The notes under the pieces: model-generated
Databases searched by the model: none
What the model saw: only the letters and a program-made list of their open reading frames with translations
What the model was told of the DNA's origin: nothing
Translations under genes and position numbers: made by a program
Assembly (NCBI GenBank): GCA_028692715.1
Contig: JAQUWU010000028.1
Span: 1-64,000 of the forward strand
DNA: 64,000 nucleotides
Direction of reading: 5' to 3'
Source of the DNA: Paludibacter sp.
GTDB taxonomy: Bacteria; Bacteroidota; Bacteroidia; Bacteroidales; Paludibacteraceae
Shown: positions 55,301 to 64,000 of the stretch, one piece after another
Layout: the number at the start of each line of letters is the position of its first letter
Position numbering within the stretch: the first letter of the stretch is position 1

Positions 55301-56441
55301 CTTTCCTGTCTTCATAAAGTGTGTTACAATCTTTGTTTTCAAGATCAGGATTATGATAAAAAAACAAAGGCGATTTATCAAATTTAAATAAACCGGGGTG
55401 ATAATAAGATAAGCCGTTTTTATACGTTCCAACCCACATGATACCGGTATTATCGTAATACAAACTGATGGCTGAATTCTGACTCAGCGAGTTCGGGTTC
55501 ATCGGATCATTACGTAAAACCGTAATTTTATTCGTTGTTTTATCAAAAATATTCACACCTCCATGATCAGTTGCGATCCAAATCCGACCTTTTCCATCTT
55601 CTGTAATATCCCGTACAAAGTTCGATGCAATAAGCATATCCGAAGGACTTCGAAATTCCTTTTTGTCATCACCAAAGAAAACCCATTCGGATTTATTTAT
55701 ATCAAAAGACAAAATCCCCTTGTCTCCAATTCCGGGATATACCCACGGAGATCCAGATGAATCAATAAAAAGATTTTTCAGTATTGTTGCACCCGGCTGT
55801 TTTTTTTGCACATAATAATTCCTGAAATCAACCGTATTTGTCTTTTCATTCAAGCGCTCCAATAAGCCTGATTGGAAAAGTACCCACAAAAAACCATGAT
55901 CGGATTTAATATTGATAATTACTCCCTGACTAAATGTATTTGCATCGGTTGATTGTTGAAAACGGAGTATTTTTTTTGAAGAAACATCAAACTTATAGAT
56001 TCCATCGTTGACACGATAGAAATAATAATTCTTTTGTTTGTCAATTTCAACAAGGGCAGGAATAAAACGGATGCCCAGGGGCGATAGGAAAGAACTTATA
56101 TTCCGGTTAAATTTTTCAGTATGGACATCATAAACCACATATCCCGGATTTCCTGCAATCCAGAGATTCCCGTTTACATCCTCCTGAATTCGTGAAATAG
56201 CATTATAAATCAAACTTGTACTGTCATTTTTTATTGATTTATACACTTTTACATTATACCCATCATAACGATTCAGACCAAAATTAGTCCCAAACCACAT
56301 AAACCCCCGACTATCTTTGTATGTACACTCAATCTGATTATTGGACAAACCGTTTGTATTATCCAAACGGGCAAAATTATAAGTCTCGGCAAATGCTCCT
56401 ATAGATAAGCAAAGCACAAAAGCCAATAAGTAATTTTTCAT
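52317..56441 (-). CDS. Hybrid two-component system regulator (HTCS)
   Basis: This 1374-residue inner-membrane regulator has a signal peptide (to GAFAE). Two seven-bladed regulator propellers cover about 25-690 (repeats such as GNLWIGTNGSGV and GRIWIATDHGGV). A Y_Y_Y domain follows (about 735-795), then a transmembrane helix (about 803-823), a HisKA domain with NISHEFRTPL (phospho-His about 869), a HATPase domain (NGIGIPAKDLDRIFERF, GTGVGLHIV), a receiver with ICDVMMPKMDG (Asp about 1173), and a C-terminal AraC-type HTH (about 1270-1374, VNEVAFQVGFNDPKYFRKYFK). All key residues are present. It lies between the two divergent operons of the hemicellulose PUL, which it probably activates when an oligosaccharide binds the periplasmic sensor. 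Confidence 0.97.
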   Translation of the reverse strand: MKNYLLAFVLCLSIGAFAETYNFARLDNTNGLSNNQIECTYKDSRGFMWFGTNFGLNRYDGYNVKVYKSIKNDSTSLIYNAISRIQEDVNGNLWIAGNPGYVVYDVHTEKFNRNISSFLSPLGIRFIPALVEIDKQKNYYFYRVNDGIYKFDVSSKKILRFQQSTDANTFSQGVIINIKSDHGFLWVLFQSGLLERLNEKTNTVDFRNYYVQKKQPGATILKNLFIDSSGSPWVYPGIGDKGILSFDINKSEWVFFGDDKKEFRSPSDMLIASNFVRDITEDGKGRIWIATDHGGVNIFDKTTNKITVLRNDPMNPNSLSQNSAISLYYDNTGIMWVGTYKNGLSYYHPGLFKFDKSPLFFYHNPDLENKDCNTLYEDRKGNLWIGTNGSGVLKWNYKTQKFQLFRNRKGDPSSISSDIIISMVEDRAGTMWFGTFLGGLNQLVGDKFKQFQSNVNNPNSLSNKSIYGLVEDRNQNLWIGTLGGGVDELDVTRSKFRRHDIGNIKGMTSNYILSLYSKDSAIVYLSTSAGIDKLNTFTNTITPIFKGVSQQNKLSDLIVYNTLIDKRNLLWIATDNGINIYNLENKSIDYINKSNGLISDQVVSLIEDVNGNIWAGTRNGLACIYCNINPTTKKLEYNVVTFDENDGLVSSIFNQNAVFKNKQGKIYIGCTNGYTVFDPQTIHFNEIVPKPYFTSFFIANDELEPGQKIKGRVILNSSIVNKNKIELKYNEKNFTINFSALSYIHPEKNRYRYKLKGFDEDWIESKTGSASYNNLNQGTYQLIVYASNNDNVWCEQPLTLEIIIRPPFWFTWWAFVLYFLMAMLLLWYIVNFNLRKQKREFESTQRIREAKQLHEIDEMKFRFFTNISHEFRTPLTLIISPVEKLLGETKSEEEKSLLAIIHRNANGLLELVNQLLDFRKLDVQKDSLNISVGDVVAFIKDICYSFTELANKKTISFSFSTSISELRMEFDSEKMKKIVVNLLSNAFKFTPNRGKIDVNLSLIQQLNDDKKLLKISISDNGIGIPAKDLDRIFERFYRVESRENGHQTGTGVGLHIVSEYVKLHQGDIGVESVEGKGSTFTVMIPAKLQIYEEMIAEHLQYEEIKDVLSPDEELIEEEYRNKLPLMLVVDDNEDFRNFISALFSETYRILKAGDGEEALKIILDKMPDLIICDVMMPKMDGFELCRLVKQDIRISHIPIILLTAKAGDENKYKGLEAGAEDYIAKPFNMEMLSLKVSRIIERQKKTRDQFKHKVDITTSEVQITSMDEKFVKKAVALVEANISSSDFLVEDLCREMGMSRVYFYKKILSLTDKTPSEFIRFIRLKRAADLLEKSQMFVNEVAFQVGFNDPKYFRKYFKTEFGVSPNDYKKKFLN

Positions 56442-56469
56442 AAAGTTGATTTACATTACATTCGTAGCA

Positions 56470-56477
56470 CAAATGTA
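56470..56477 (-). promoter_or_regulatory. -7 box of the HTCS gene
   Basis: Minus-strand TACATTTG fits TAnnTTTG, 28 bp upstream of the HTCS start. Confidence 0.5.
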
Positions 56478-56540
56478 TGAAATAATTGCGTTATAAAATA
56501 AGATAATAGACCTTGTTATCAAACAGCTCCCATTCAGAAA

Positions 56541-56555
56541 ACATTTCACCCCCAT
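56541..56555 (+). promoter_or_regulatory. Candidate HTCS binding site, copy 2
   Basis: ACATTTCACCCCCAT matches copy 1 at 52254-52268 in 14 of 15 positions. It lies 61 bp before the -7 box of the GH31-SusCD operon; copy 1 lies 82 bp from its box. The 21-bp difference is two helical turns. Confidence 0.45.
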
Positions 56556-56616
56556 CGGTTATCAAATACAACCACCGATAATAACATCCTTCCCAATTCA
56601 TACAGATATATGTCAG

Positions 56617-56624
56617 TATATTTG
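56617..56624 (+). promoter_or_regulatory. -7 box of the GH31-SusC-SusD operon
   Basis: TATATTTG fits TAnnTTTG. Its predicted transcript start is near 56631, almost at the earlier in-frame ATG (56636), which supports translation from the later ATG at 56681. Confidence 0.6.
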
Positions 56625-56680
56625 CTAAATCTTAAATGATAAATTTAATATCTACAATATACTATTGCCAAAAAATTATT

Positions 56681-59527
56681 ATGAGATTAAAATTGATTGT
56701 GTTGTTAATCTGTGGAGCATCTTTTGTGGGATGTAACATGGCTGCTTATCAAAAAACTTCTGATGGAATTCTTATTTCATTGAAACAAGCTTCTCCCGAG
56801 TCTGTAAGATCTATCCGGATACAAGTCATTAACGATGATATAATTCACGTTATCGCTTCTCCAATCGCTATACTTTCAAGCGAATCAAGTTTAATTGCAG
56901 CTTATACAGACACACAAAAAGACGGTTGGAATGTCGTTCAACAAGGTGATACCATTATACTCAGTACTGCCACCACTAAAGTCTTTGTTTCAACAAAAAC
57001 AGGCGAAATACAATTTACAGACCTTAAAGGGAAAATCATACTGCAAGAACAAAAAGGTGGAGGAAAAACCTTTAGTCCGATTGAAGTTGATGGTCATTCA
57101 GGTTATACTTTCCGACAAATTTTCGAATCTCCGGCCGATGAAGCCTTTTACGGCTTAGGTCAACATCAATCCGACGAATTTAATTACAAAGGAAAAAATG
57201 AGGTCTTATACCAATATAATACGAAAGTTTCGGTTCCATTTATTGTTTCCAATAAAAATTACGGGATTCTGTGGGACAATTATTCACTCACACGTTTTGG
57301 CGATCCACGGGAATATTCCAATCTCGATCAATTTAGTTTATTTGATAAAACCGGTAAAGAAGGGGGATTAACCGCCACTTATATGATCAACAAAGATCCT
57401 AAAAATATCTTTGTGGAAAGAACTGAAAAAACAATTGATTACGAAAACAATGAAACAGTAGTAAACTTTCCCAAGGATTTCCCTTTCAATAACGCCGCCA
57501 TTAGTTGGGAAGGCGAAATTCAACCACACGAAAGCGGACTTTTTCACTTTATTCTTTACTATGCCGGATACACCAAAGTATTTCTCGACGATAGTTTAGT
57601 GGTAGCCGAACGCTGGCGTACCGCATGGAATCCAAACAGCTATAAATTTACGGCTAATCTGCAAGCAGAAAAGAAGCACAAACTCCGTGTGGAATGGTTG
57701 CCCGATGGTGGTGTTTCTTATATCGGATTAAAAGCACTCAGCCCCGTTTCTCCTGCAGAACAATCCAAACTTTCTTTCTGGTCCGAAATGGGCAAACAAA
57801 TGGATTATTATTTTATCCGCGGGAATAATCCGGACGAAGTAATAAGCGGTTATCGTACAGTTACCGGCAAAGCACAGGTAATGCCTAAGTGGGCCATGGG
57901 TTTCTGGCAGAGCCGGGAACGTTATAAGACTCAGGAAGAATTACTTTCGACCTTACGCGAATTCCGTCGTCGTCAGATTCCAATTGATAATATCGTTCAG
58001 GATTGGTCCTATTGGAAACAAGATAGCTGGGGAAGCCATGAATTTGAATCCTCGCGTTTCCCAAACCCTGAAGCCATGGTAAAAGAAGTTCATGATTCTT
58101 CAGCACGTATTATGATTTCTGTGTGGCCAAAGTTTTACATTAACACAAAACATTTTAAAGAATTTGCAGACAAGGGTTGGATGTATAAGCAAGCTGTCGA
58201 TGACAGTATTAAAGATTGGATTGGCAATGGTTATATCGGTTCATTTTACGATGCATATAGTCAGGGAGCACGTGATTTATTCTGGAAACAAATGAACGAA
58301 AAGCTTTATAGTAAACATTTTGATGCGTGGTGGATGGATGCTTCCGAACCTGACATTAACTCGAATTCCAGCATGGCTTATCGTAAAGAACTAATGAATC
58401 CAACTGCATTGGGTTCTTCTACCGAATTTTTCAATGCCTATGGATTAATGAATGCCAAAGGAATTTATGAAGGTCAACGAAAAACAAATCCGAATGACCG
58501 GGTTTTCATATTAACCCGTTCGGGCTTTGCAGGTTCTCAAAAATATGGAGCTGCTATTTGGAGTGGAGATATCGGAACACGTTGGGAAGATATGAAAGCA
58601 CAGATTTCGGCAGGATTGAACTTTTCTATTTCCGGAAATCCTTATTGGACGATGGATGATGGTGGATTCTGCGTAGAAAAACGATACGAAAAAGCGAAAG
58701 AAGGATCGGAAGACCTGCACGAATGGCAGGAATTAAATGTTCGTTGGAATCAATTTGGAGCCTTTGTACCCTTGTTTCGCTCACACGGACAACCACCTTA
58801 CCGCGAACTTTGGAATATTGCTCCTGAAACTCATCCTGCTTACAAATCCATGTTGTATTACACGCAACTTCGCTACAGATTAATGCCTTATATCTATTCT
58901 TTAGCAGGAGAATGTTATTTCAACGATTTCACCATCATGCGTCCATTGATGATGGATTTTGAAAATGATAAAAACGTTTTAAATATTGGAGATCAATATA
59001 TGTTTGGTAGTAACTTAATGATTTGTCCGGTTTATAAATACAAAGCTAGAAACCGGGAAGTGTATTTCCCCGAAGATACGGGTTGGTATAATTTATACGA
59101 TGGGAAATTCATTGAAGGCGGTAAGAAGCTAACAGTTGAAGCTCCATACAATCGTATGCCAATTTATGTTGCAGCCGGAAGTATTCTACCAATGGGAGCT
59201 TTGATTCAGAACACTTCTCAACCTCAAACTAATCTGACAATTTATGTTTATGGTGGTAAAAACGGATCATTCAGTTTGTATGAAGATGAAAATCTGAATT
59301 ACAATTACGAAAAAGGTGCTTATTCAACTATTGAATTTTCATACAATGATAAAACTAGAACCTTGAATATCGGCGACAGGAAAGGGAGTTTCAACGGAAT
59401 GATTAAAGAACGTAAATTCAACATTATACTTGTAGACTCAAATCATCCTTTTGGAGTCGATGCAACTTCAAAAGATTTTAAGTCTGTAAAATACACAGGT
59501 GTCAATACTAACATAAAGCTAAATTAA
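56681..59527 (+). CDS. GH31 alpha-xylosidase with PA14 insertion
   Basis: This protein has 948 residues from the Met at 56681. That start opens a lipoprotein signal (MRLKLIVLLICGASFVGC) and fits the -7 box; the Met at 56636 adds an unlikely leader. An N-terminal GH31 beta-sandwich is interrupted by a PA14 domain (about 270-353, HESGLFHFILYYAGYTKVFLDD). The catalytic barrel carries the nucleophile in WWMDASEPD (Asp about 553) and the acid/base in IWSGDIGTRWEDM (Asp about 630). The combination with PA14 is that of characterised xyloglucan alpha-xylosidases such as Cellvibrio Xyl31A. It leads the operon with SusC and SusD and is probably surface or periplasmic. Confidence 0.93.
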   Translation: MRLKLIVLLICGASFVGCNMAAYQKTSDGILISLKQASPESVRSIRIQVINDDIIHVIASPIAILSSESSLIAAYTDTQKDGWNVVQQGDTIILSTATTKVFVSTKTGEIQFTDLKGKIILQEQKGGGKTFSPIEVDGHSGYTFRQIFESPADEAFYGLGQHQSDEFNYKGKNEVLYQYNTKVSVPFIVSNKNYGILWDNYSLTRFGDPREYSNLDQFSLFDKTGKEGGLTATYMINKDPKNIFVERTEKTIDYENNETVVNFPKDFPFNNAAISWEGEIQPHESGLFHFILYYAGYTKVFLDDSLVVAERWRTAWNPNSYKFTANLQAEKKHKLRVEWLPDGGVSYIGLKALSPVSPAEQSKLSFWSEMGKQMDYYFIRGNNPDEVISGYRTVTGKAQVMPKWAMGFWQSRERYKTQEELLSTLREFRRRQIPIDNIVQDWSYWKQDSWGSHEFESSRFPNPEAMVKEVHDSSARIMISVWPKFYINTKHFKEFADKGWMYKQAVDDSIKDWIGNGYIGSFYDAYSQGARDLFWKQMNEKLYSKHFDAWWMDASEPDINSNSSMAYRKELMNPTALGSSTEFFNAYGLMNAKGIYEGQRKTNPNDRVFILTRSGFAGSQKYGAAIWSGDIGTRWEDMKAQISAGLNFSISGNPYWTMDDGGFCVEKRYEKAKEGSEDLHEWQELNVRWNQFGAFVPLFRSHGQPPYRELWNIAPETHPAYKSMLYYTQLRYRLMPYIYSLAGECYFNDFTIMRPLMMDFENDKNVLNIGDQYMFGSNLMICPVYKYKARNREVYFPEDTGWYNLYDGKFIEGGKKLTVEAPYNRMPIYVAAGSILPMGALIQNTSQPQTNLTIYVYGGKNGSFSLYEDENLNYNYEKGAYSTIEFSYNDKTRTLNIGDRKGSFNGMIKERKFNIILVDSNHPFGVDATSKDFKSVKYTGVNTNIKLN

Positions 59528-59622
59528 TTTAGCTTATCGACAATAAATAAAGTCTGGGGTAATTTTTTAAACTTTAAATACATACAATTAACAAAATAAC
59601 TAACTTTAAATTAACAAGAATT

Positions 59623-62600
59623 ATGAATGAAAAACAGATGATCCAAACAGTTCGACGGGTTATACATGACCTACTGAACAAGTACGTAATCCTCGCGATG
59701 ATGCTATGTTCGTTTGGACTGGTCTCAGCACAGAAAACCGATGGGAAAATTTCCGGAACGGTATTGTCCGACAGAGATGGTCAGCCACTTATTGGTGTTA
59801 GCGTTATGGTAAAAGGAACTGATGTAGGAACCATTACCAATTTCAATGGTGTATTTACACTGAATGCAAAAACAGGTGAAACAATTAAGTTTTCGTACGT
59901 AGGCTATTTAGCTCAGGAAGTGACTGTTACAGGAGCCAAAATCAATATCCGGTTAAAAGAAGACGAACAGGCTTTAGATGAGCTTGTCGTTATTGGTTAT
60001 GGTGTCCAAAAGAAAAAACTGAATACTGGAGCAACTATTCAGGTTAAAGGTGAAGAATTGGCAAAAATGAATACAACCAGTCCACTACAAGCTATGCAAG
60101 GAAAAACTCCAGGTGTAAACATCTCCTCTACCTCCGGACAACCTGGATCAGATATGAAAGTTACTATCCGTGGTTTAGGTACAGTGGGTAACTCTGGTCC
60201 ACTTTATATTATTGACGGAATTGAAGGTGACATTTCCATATTAAACGCATCCGACATTCAGTCGATAGACATATTAAAGGATGCAGCTTCGGCAGCAATC
60301 TATGGTGCCCAGGCAGCAAATGGCGTATATTGGTAACGACAAAGCAAGGACAAGCTGGAAAAGAACAAGTATCTTTTGATGCTTATTTTGGAGTTCAGAA
60401 TGCAGCCCGCACAGTTAAAATGCTAAATGCCGATCAGTATAAAACAATCATGGACGAGCAAGCACTTAACTCAGGTTCTACCGGTTTTAACTGGGCATCA
60501 TTAGGTGATTTGGCAAATACCGATTGGGTAAGTCAAATGTTTGTAAAAAATGCAAAAACCGAGAACTATTCATTTAATGTAAATGGTGGAACTAATGCAT
60601 CTGTTTATTCTCTTTCATTAAACTACACTTCTCAGGAAGGTATTGTAGGCGGTTCTTCGGTTTCAAATTATGAGCGATATGGTTTCCGTGTAAATACAGA
60701 ACATAAACTATATAAAAATGTATTGAAAATAGGCGAACACATAAATTTTAATTATATAAAAAATACAGGTGTTAATGTAGGTAATCAATATAATAACACA
60801 ATCCGTGGTGCTTTTGGAACTTCTCCACTTTCACCTGTGTACAGCGATAATAATACTTATGACAGTCCGTACAACGACACAAGTAACTCGACATGGTATA
60901 AGGGAGATGGTAACCCTTATGGATCAATGATGACGAATACGAATAACAAAGCTGACAACCAAAAACTGATGGCTGACATTTATGCCGAATTAGAACCGAT
61001 TAAAAATTTAAAACTCAAGTCTACTTTGGGCATTAACTACTATGCCTCAGAGTATCGTAGCTTCAGCCCGCTTTATCAGTTGTCAATATACTCCTACCAG
61101 AACGACCATACAACTACTTCTCAAAACATGAGCAAAGGCTATACCTCTACATGGACAAATACAGCCGGATATGATTTTAAAATCAACGAGGATCATGCAT
61201 TTAATGCATTGGTTGGTATGGAAGCTGTTCATTATCAAGGAACCTACTTGTCTGCTTCTAACTGGAATCTATTGTCGCAATTCAACGATTTCTCACATGC
61301 TTATCTTGATAATACAACAGGACAAGCGCATTTAGACAATGATGGTAAAGTAGTTGAAACCAGATCTGTAAACGGGAAACCCGAAACAGTATACAGTCGT
61401 GTCTCTTACTTTGGACGTATCGCATATAACTACAGGGAAAAATATATGCTGAATGCTACCTTGCGTGCCGATGGTTCTTCTAAGTTTGCAGCTGGTAATC
61501 GTTGGGGCTATTTTCCTTCAGTTTCTGGCGGTTGGGTTATGACAAACGAAGATTTCTTAAAATCTTCTGATAATTGGTTGGATTTCTTAAAACTACGTGC
61601 AAGTTGGGGTCAGGTAGGTAATCAGGATATAGATGCGTTCCAATATGCTTCTCCAATCAATACCTCTACCGGCTACAGTGGTAGTAATCCTGCCGCATTC
61701 TATAATTTTGGGACAGCAGGTACTAATGTTGCCGGAGCTTACCCTAACCGGTTATCAAATTTAAACGTTAAATGGGAAACTTCAGAACAAACAGACATGG
61801 GAGTCGATGCCCGCTTTTTGAAAGGTCGCCTGGCTGTTAACGCAGACTTTTATGTGAAAGCAACAAAAGATTGGTTAGTACAAGCTCCTATTCTAGCAAC
61901 AGCAGGTGCTGGTGCACCTTTCATTAATGGTGGAGATGTAAAAAATACAGGTGTTGAATTGGCTTTAAACTGGAATAACCATGTTGGTAAATTCAACTAT
62001 AACTTTGGTGCTAATGGAGCTTTTAACAAAAATGAGGTTGGAAATATTCCTACCGTAGATGGTATTATTCACGGATCAACCAATATGCTTTATGATAACT
62101 CTGAAGAATTTTATCGTGCGGAAAATGGACATCCTATCGGATATTTCTGGGGATACAAAACAGCCGGTATTTTCCAAAACGTGCAAGAAATAGCTGACTG
62201 GAAAGCCGCTGGAAATGGTATCTTACAAGCCAATGTACAACCTGGTGATGTTAAATACGTAGACATAAATAAAGATGGTGTTATAAATGCCGATGATAAA
62301 ACTGATTTAGGAAATGGAATGCCTTCATTGACTTTTGGTTTGAACTTCGGATTCGACTACAAAGGCTTTGACTTTGCGGTTAATGCAAATGGAGTAATGG
62401 GTAACAAAATTGTACAATCTTATCGTAACCATGCTAACAAACAAGCAAACTATACAACTGCAATTCTTGGTCGTTGGACTGGAGAGGGAACTTCAAACAG
62501 CACACCTCGTGTAACTGAAACCAATATCAACTGGCAGTTCTCTGACCTTTATTTGCAAAATGGTGATTTCCTTCGAATCAGCAACATTACGCTTGGTTAC

Positions 62601-62801
62601 GATTTTGCGAAATTATTTAAAACCAAATATATAAGTCAATGTCGATTCTATGCTTCAGTTCAGAATGCATTCACATTTACCAAATACGATGGAATGGATC
62701 CTGAAATTGGTTATGGTACTGACAAATGGGTTTCAGGCATCGACCTGGGTTACTATCCACGTCCAAGGACCTTTTTGGTTGGTTTAAATCTTAAGTTCTA
62801 A
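59623..62801 (+). pseudogene. SusC-like TonB-dependent transporter split by a frameshift
   Basis: The first part (59623-60336) holds the signal peptide (to LVSAQ), the carboxypeptidase-regulatory-like domain, the SusC motif DELVVIGYGVQKKKLNTG and most of the plug (YIIDGIEGD, SAAIYGAQAANGV). It then reads YW and stops at 60334. The second frame, open from about 60330, continues exactly where the plug should (LVTTKQGQAGK) through the barrel to the last strand (LVGLNLKF). The expected GVILVTTK needs one more A in GGCGTA(A)TATTGG near 60326-60329. Without this single-base loss the protein would be about 1059 residues, a normal SusC. It may be a real mutation or a sequencing error. Its SusD partner follows after 21 bp. 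Confidence 0.88.
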
Positions 62802-62822
62802 TTTTTAAAAACGATAAACATT

Positions 62823-64000
62823 ATGAATAAATTCAAATTAAATATACTGGCGTTCGGAGCATTAACGCTGACATTCTTTTCTTGCTCCGAAAGTGTATTG
62901 GATGTTCAACCGATGACATCTATACTCGATCAGAATTTTTATAAAACAGAAGCTGATGCCGAAATGGCATTGGTAGGCTGTTACGATGGATACCAACGTA
63001 CAACTTCAAATGGTAGTCAATCATTTTATATTACTTCTGAAATCCTTTCAGACAATTGTTTTGGTGGAACCGGAAATACTGATGGTCGTGGTTATCAGGC
63101 ATTAGACCGCTTTGATATTACACAATCGCCATCAGACAATAATATATTTAACGGAACATGGACCGATTATTATGCAGGTATTTTCCGCTGCAATACATTG
63201 TTACAAAAACTGCCGGACGTCGCCTCATGGGCATCAACAAATGATTCTGTAAATACTGTAACAAGAAATCAAATTGAAGGGGAAACTCGTTTCTTGCGCG
63301 CTATTGAGTATTTCGACTTGGTTCGTCTTTTTGAGAAAGTACCGTTAATAACAGTACCAACAACAGATAATGTTGCACAATCGGAACCAATTGAAACGTA
63401 TAAACTTATTGTCGAAGACTTAAAGTTTGCAGCAGCCAATATTCCAGTTACAGCATATCCTAAAGCTAACGCTGTAACTAACGATGGTCGTGTTACCAGT
63501 TATGCTGCAAAAGCCATGTTGGCTCGTGTTTATATGTTCTACACCGGATATTACGGCAAGGATGATTTAGGTGTGACCAAAGCGGAAGTGTTGGCTGGTT
63601 TGGAAGACATTATTACCGATAAAAAATTTGGATTGGTTACCGATTTCAAATCACTATGGCCTGCTGCAAGTTATATTGCAAATGCCGCTGACAATACTTT
63701 AGACAAAACCGGTTTTGCCGGAAAAGGAAACAAAGAAACTGTATTTGCTCAGAAGTTTAATAATACTTCTGATTATAATGGCATGGTAGATGGTAATCGT
63801 TGGTTAGTAATGATGGGTATGCGAAACACAAACTTTTCTCCTTATGGAAAAGGTTGGGGTGCTTGTACCGTCAACCCTAAATTAGTAAGTGACTTTGCTG
63901 CTGGAGATACTCGTAAATCAGCTTCAATAATTGATATAGCAGGTGAAAGTATTGCAAGTATTTTTGATATGAAAGATCAACGTGAGTACACTGGTTATAC
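62823..64000 (+). CDS. SusD-like lipoprotein, partial (runs off the window)
   Basis: The frame starts MNKFKLNILAFG and has the lipobox TFFSC (Cys about 20). It continues with the typical mature SusD start (SESVLDVQPMTS), the helical N-terminal region (FYKTEADAEMALVGCYDGYQ), and the conserved IEGETRFLRAIEYFDLVRLFEKVPL segment, which is split here for length: RFLRAIEYFDLVRLF. No stop occurs before the window edge, so about 390 of an expected 500 or more residues are visible. It pairs with the frameshifted SusC immediately upstream and would bind the hemicellulose oligosaccharide at the cell surface. Confidence 0.93.
   Translation, partial: MNKFKLNILAFGALTLTFFSCSESVLDVQPMTSILDQNFYKTEADAEMALVGCYDGYQRTTSNGSQSFYITSEILSDNCFGGTGNTDGRGYQALDRFDITQSPSDNNIFNGTWTDYYAGIFRCNTLLQKLPDVASWASTNDSVNTVTRNQIEGETRFLRAIEYFDLVRLFEKVPLITVPTTDNVAQSEPIETYKLIVEDLKFAAANIPVTAYPKANAVTNDGRVTSYAAKAMLARVYMFYTGYYGKDDLGVTKAEVLAGLEDIITDKKFGLVTDFKSLWPAASYIANAADNTLDKTGFAGKGNKETVFAQKFNNTSDYNGMVDGNRWLVMMGMRNTNFSPYGKGWGACTVNPKLVSDFAAGDTRKSASIIDIAGESIASIFDMKDQREYTGY

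Overview
The window comes from an AT-rich genome of the phylum Bacteroidota. The evidence is two SusC/SusD pairs, a hybrid two-component regulator, TAnnTTTG-type -7 boxes, many carbohydrate-active enzymes, and C-terminal type IX secretion (T9SS) sorting domains. T9SS cargo in a PUL-rich, Bacteroidales-like setting would fit Paludibacter or a relative, but the genus is only an inference. No tRNA, rRNA, CRISPR array, complete insertion sequence or phage gene was seen.

Region 1 (1-25.6 kb) is a beta-1,3-glucan (laminarin-type) utilisation locus. Operon A (minus strand, 13283 down to 128) encodes a GH16 endo-glucanase, three secreted multi-domain proteins built from glycan-binding-like modules, a 1584-residue GH81 endo-beta-1,3-glucanase and a GPH-type sugar transporter. 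A divergent membrane-spanning regulator (periplasmic propeller, Y_Y_Y domain, LuxR-type HTH) follows at 13609-16503. Operon B (minus strand, 25368 down to 18419) encodes SusC, SusD, a surface lipoprotein and a GH16 lipoprotein, with a further T9SS-tailed GH16 at 16938-18152. The upstream regions of operons A and B align without gaps for about 150 bp. Each carries the palindrome TATGTT-N4-AACATA exactly 125 bp from an identical -7 box, so one regulator probably controls both.

Region 2 (26.4-36.2 kb) is a decay zone around an intact galactokinase/mutarotase pair. It holds a GH3 fragment and a regulator fragment, both missing their 5' ends and joined head to head, a multiply broken beta-helix gene, a degraded lipoprotein gene, and a MITE-like palindrome. 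An intact GH3 beta-glucosidase lies at 33259-35463.

Region 3 (36.6-64 kb) is a second PUL, most likely for xyloglucan or a related hemicellulose. A minus-strand run of nine genes (52137 down to 36624) encodes GH3, GH31, GH39, GH43, a 113-residue orphan, an SGNH esterase, a sialate-O-acetylesterase-like esterase, an (alpha/alpha)-barrel enzyme with a discoidin-like domain, and a GH95 fucosidase. An HTCS regulator (52317-56441) lies between this operon and a divergent plus-strand operon of a PA14-containing GH31 (alpha-xylosidase type), SusC and SusD. That SusC is split by a one-base frameshift, and SusD runs off the window. Galactose released from side chains could enter metabolism through the nearby galK and galM genes.

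Short GC-rich palindromic repeats (CCCCTAACCCCTAAAGGGG type) occur five times: one singleton and two inverted pairs. One copy forms the 3' end of a GH3 reading frame.
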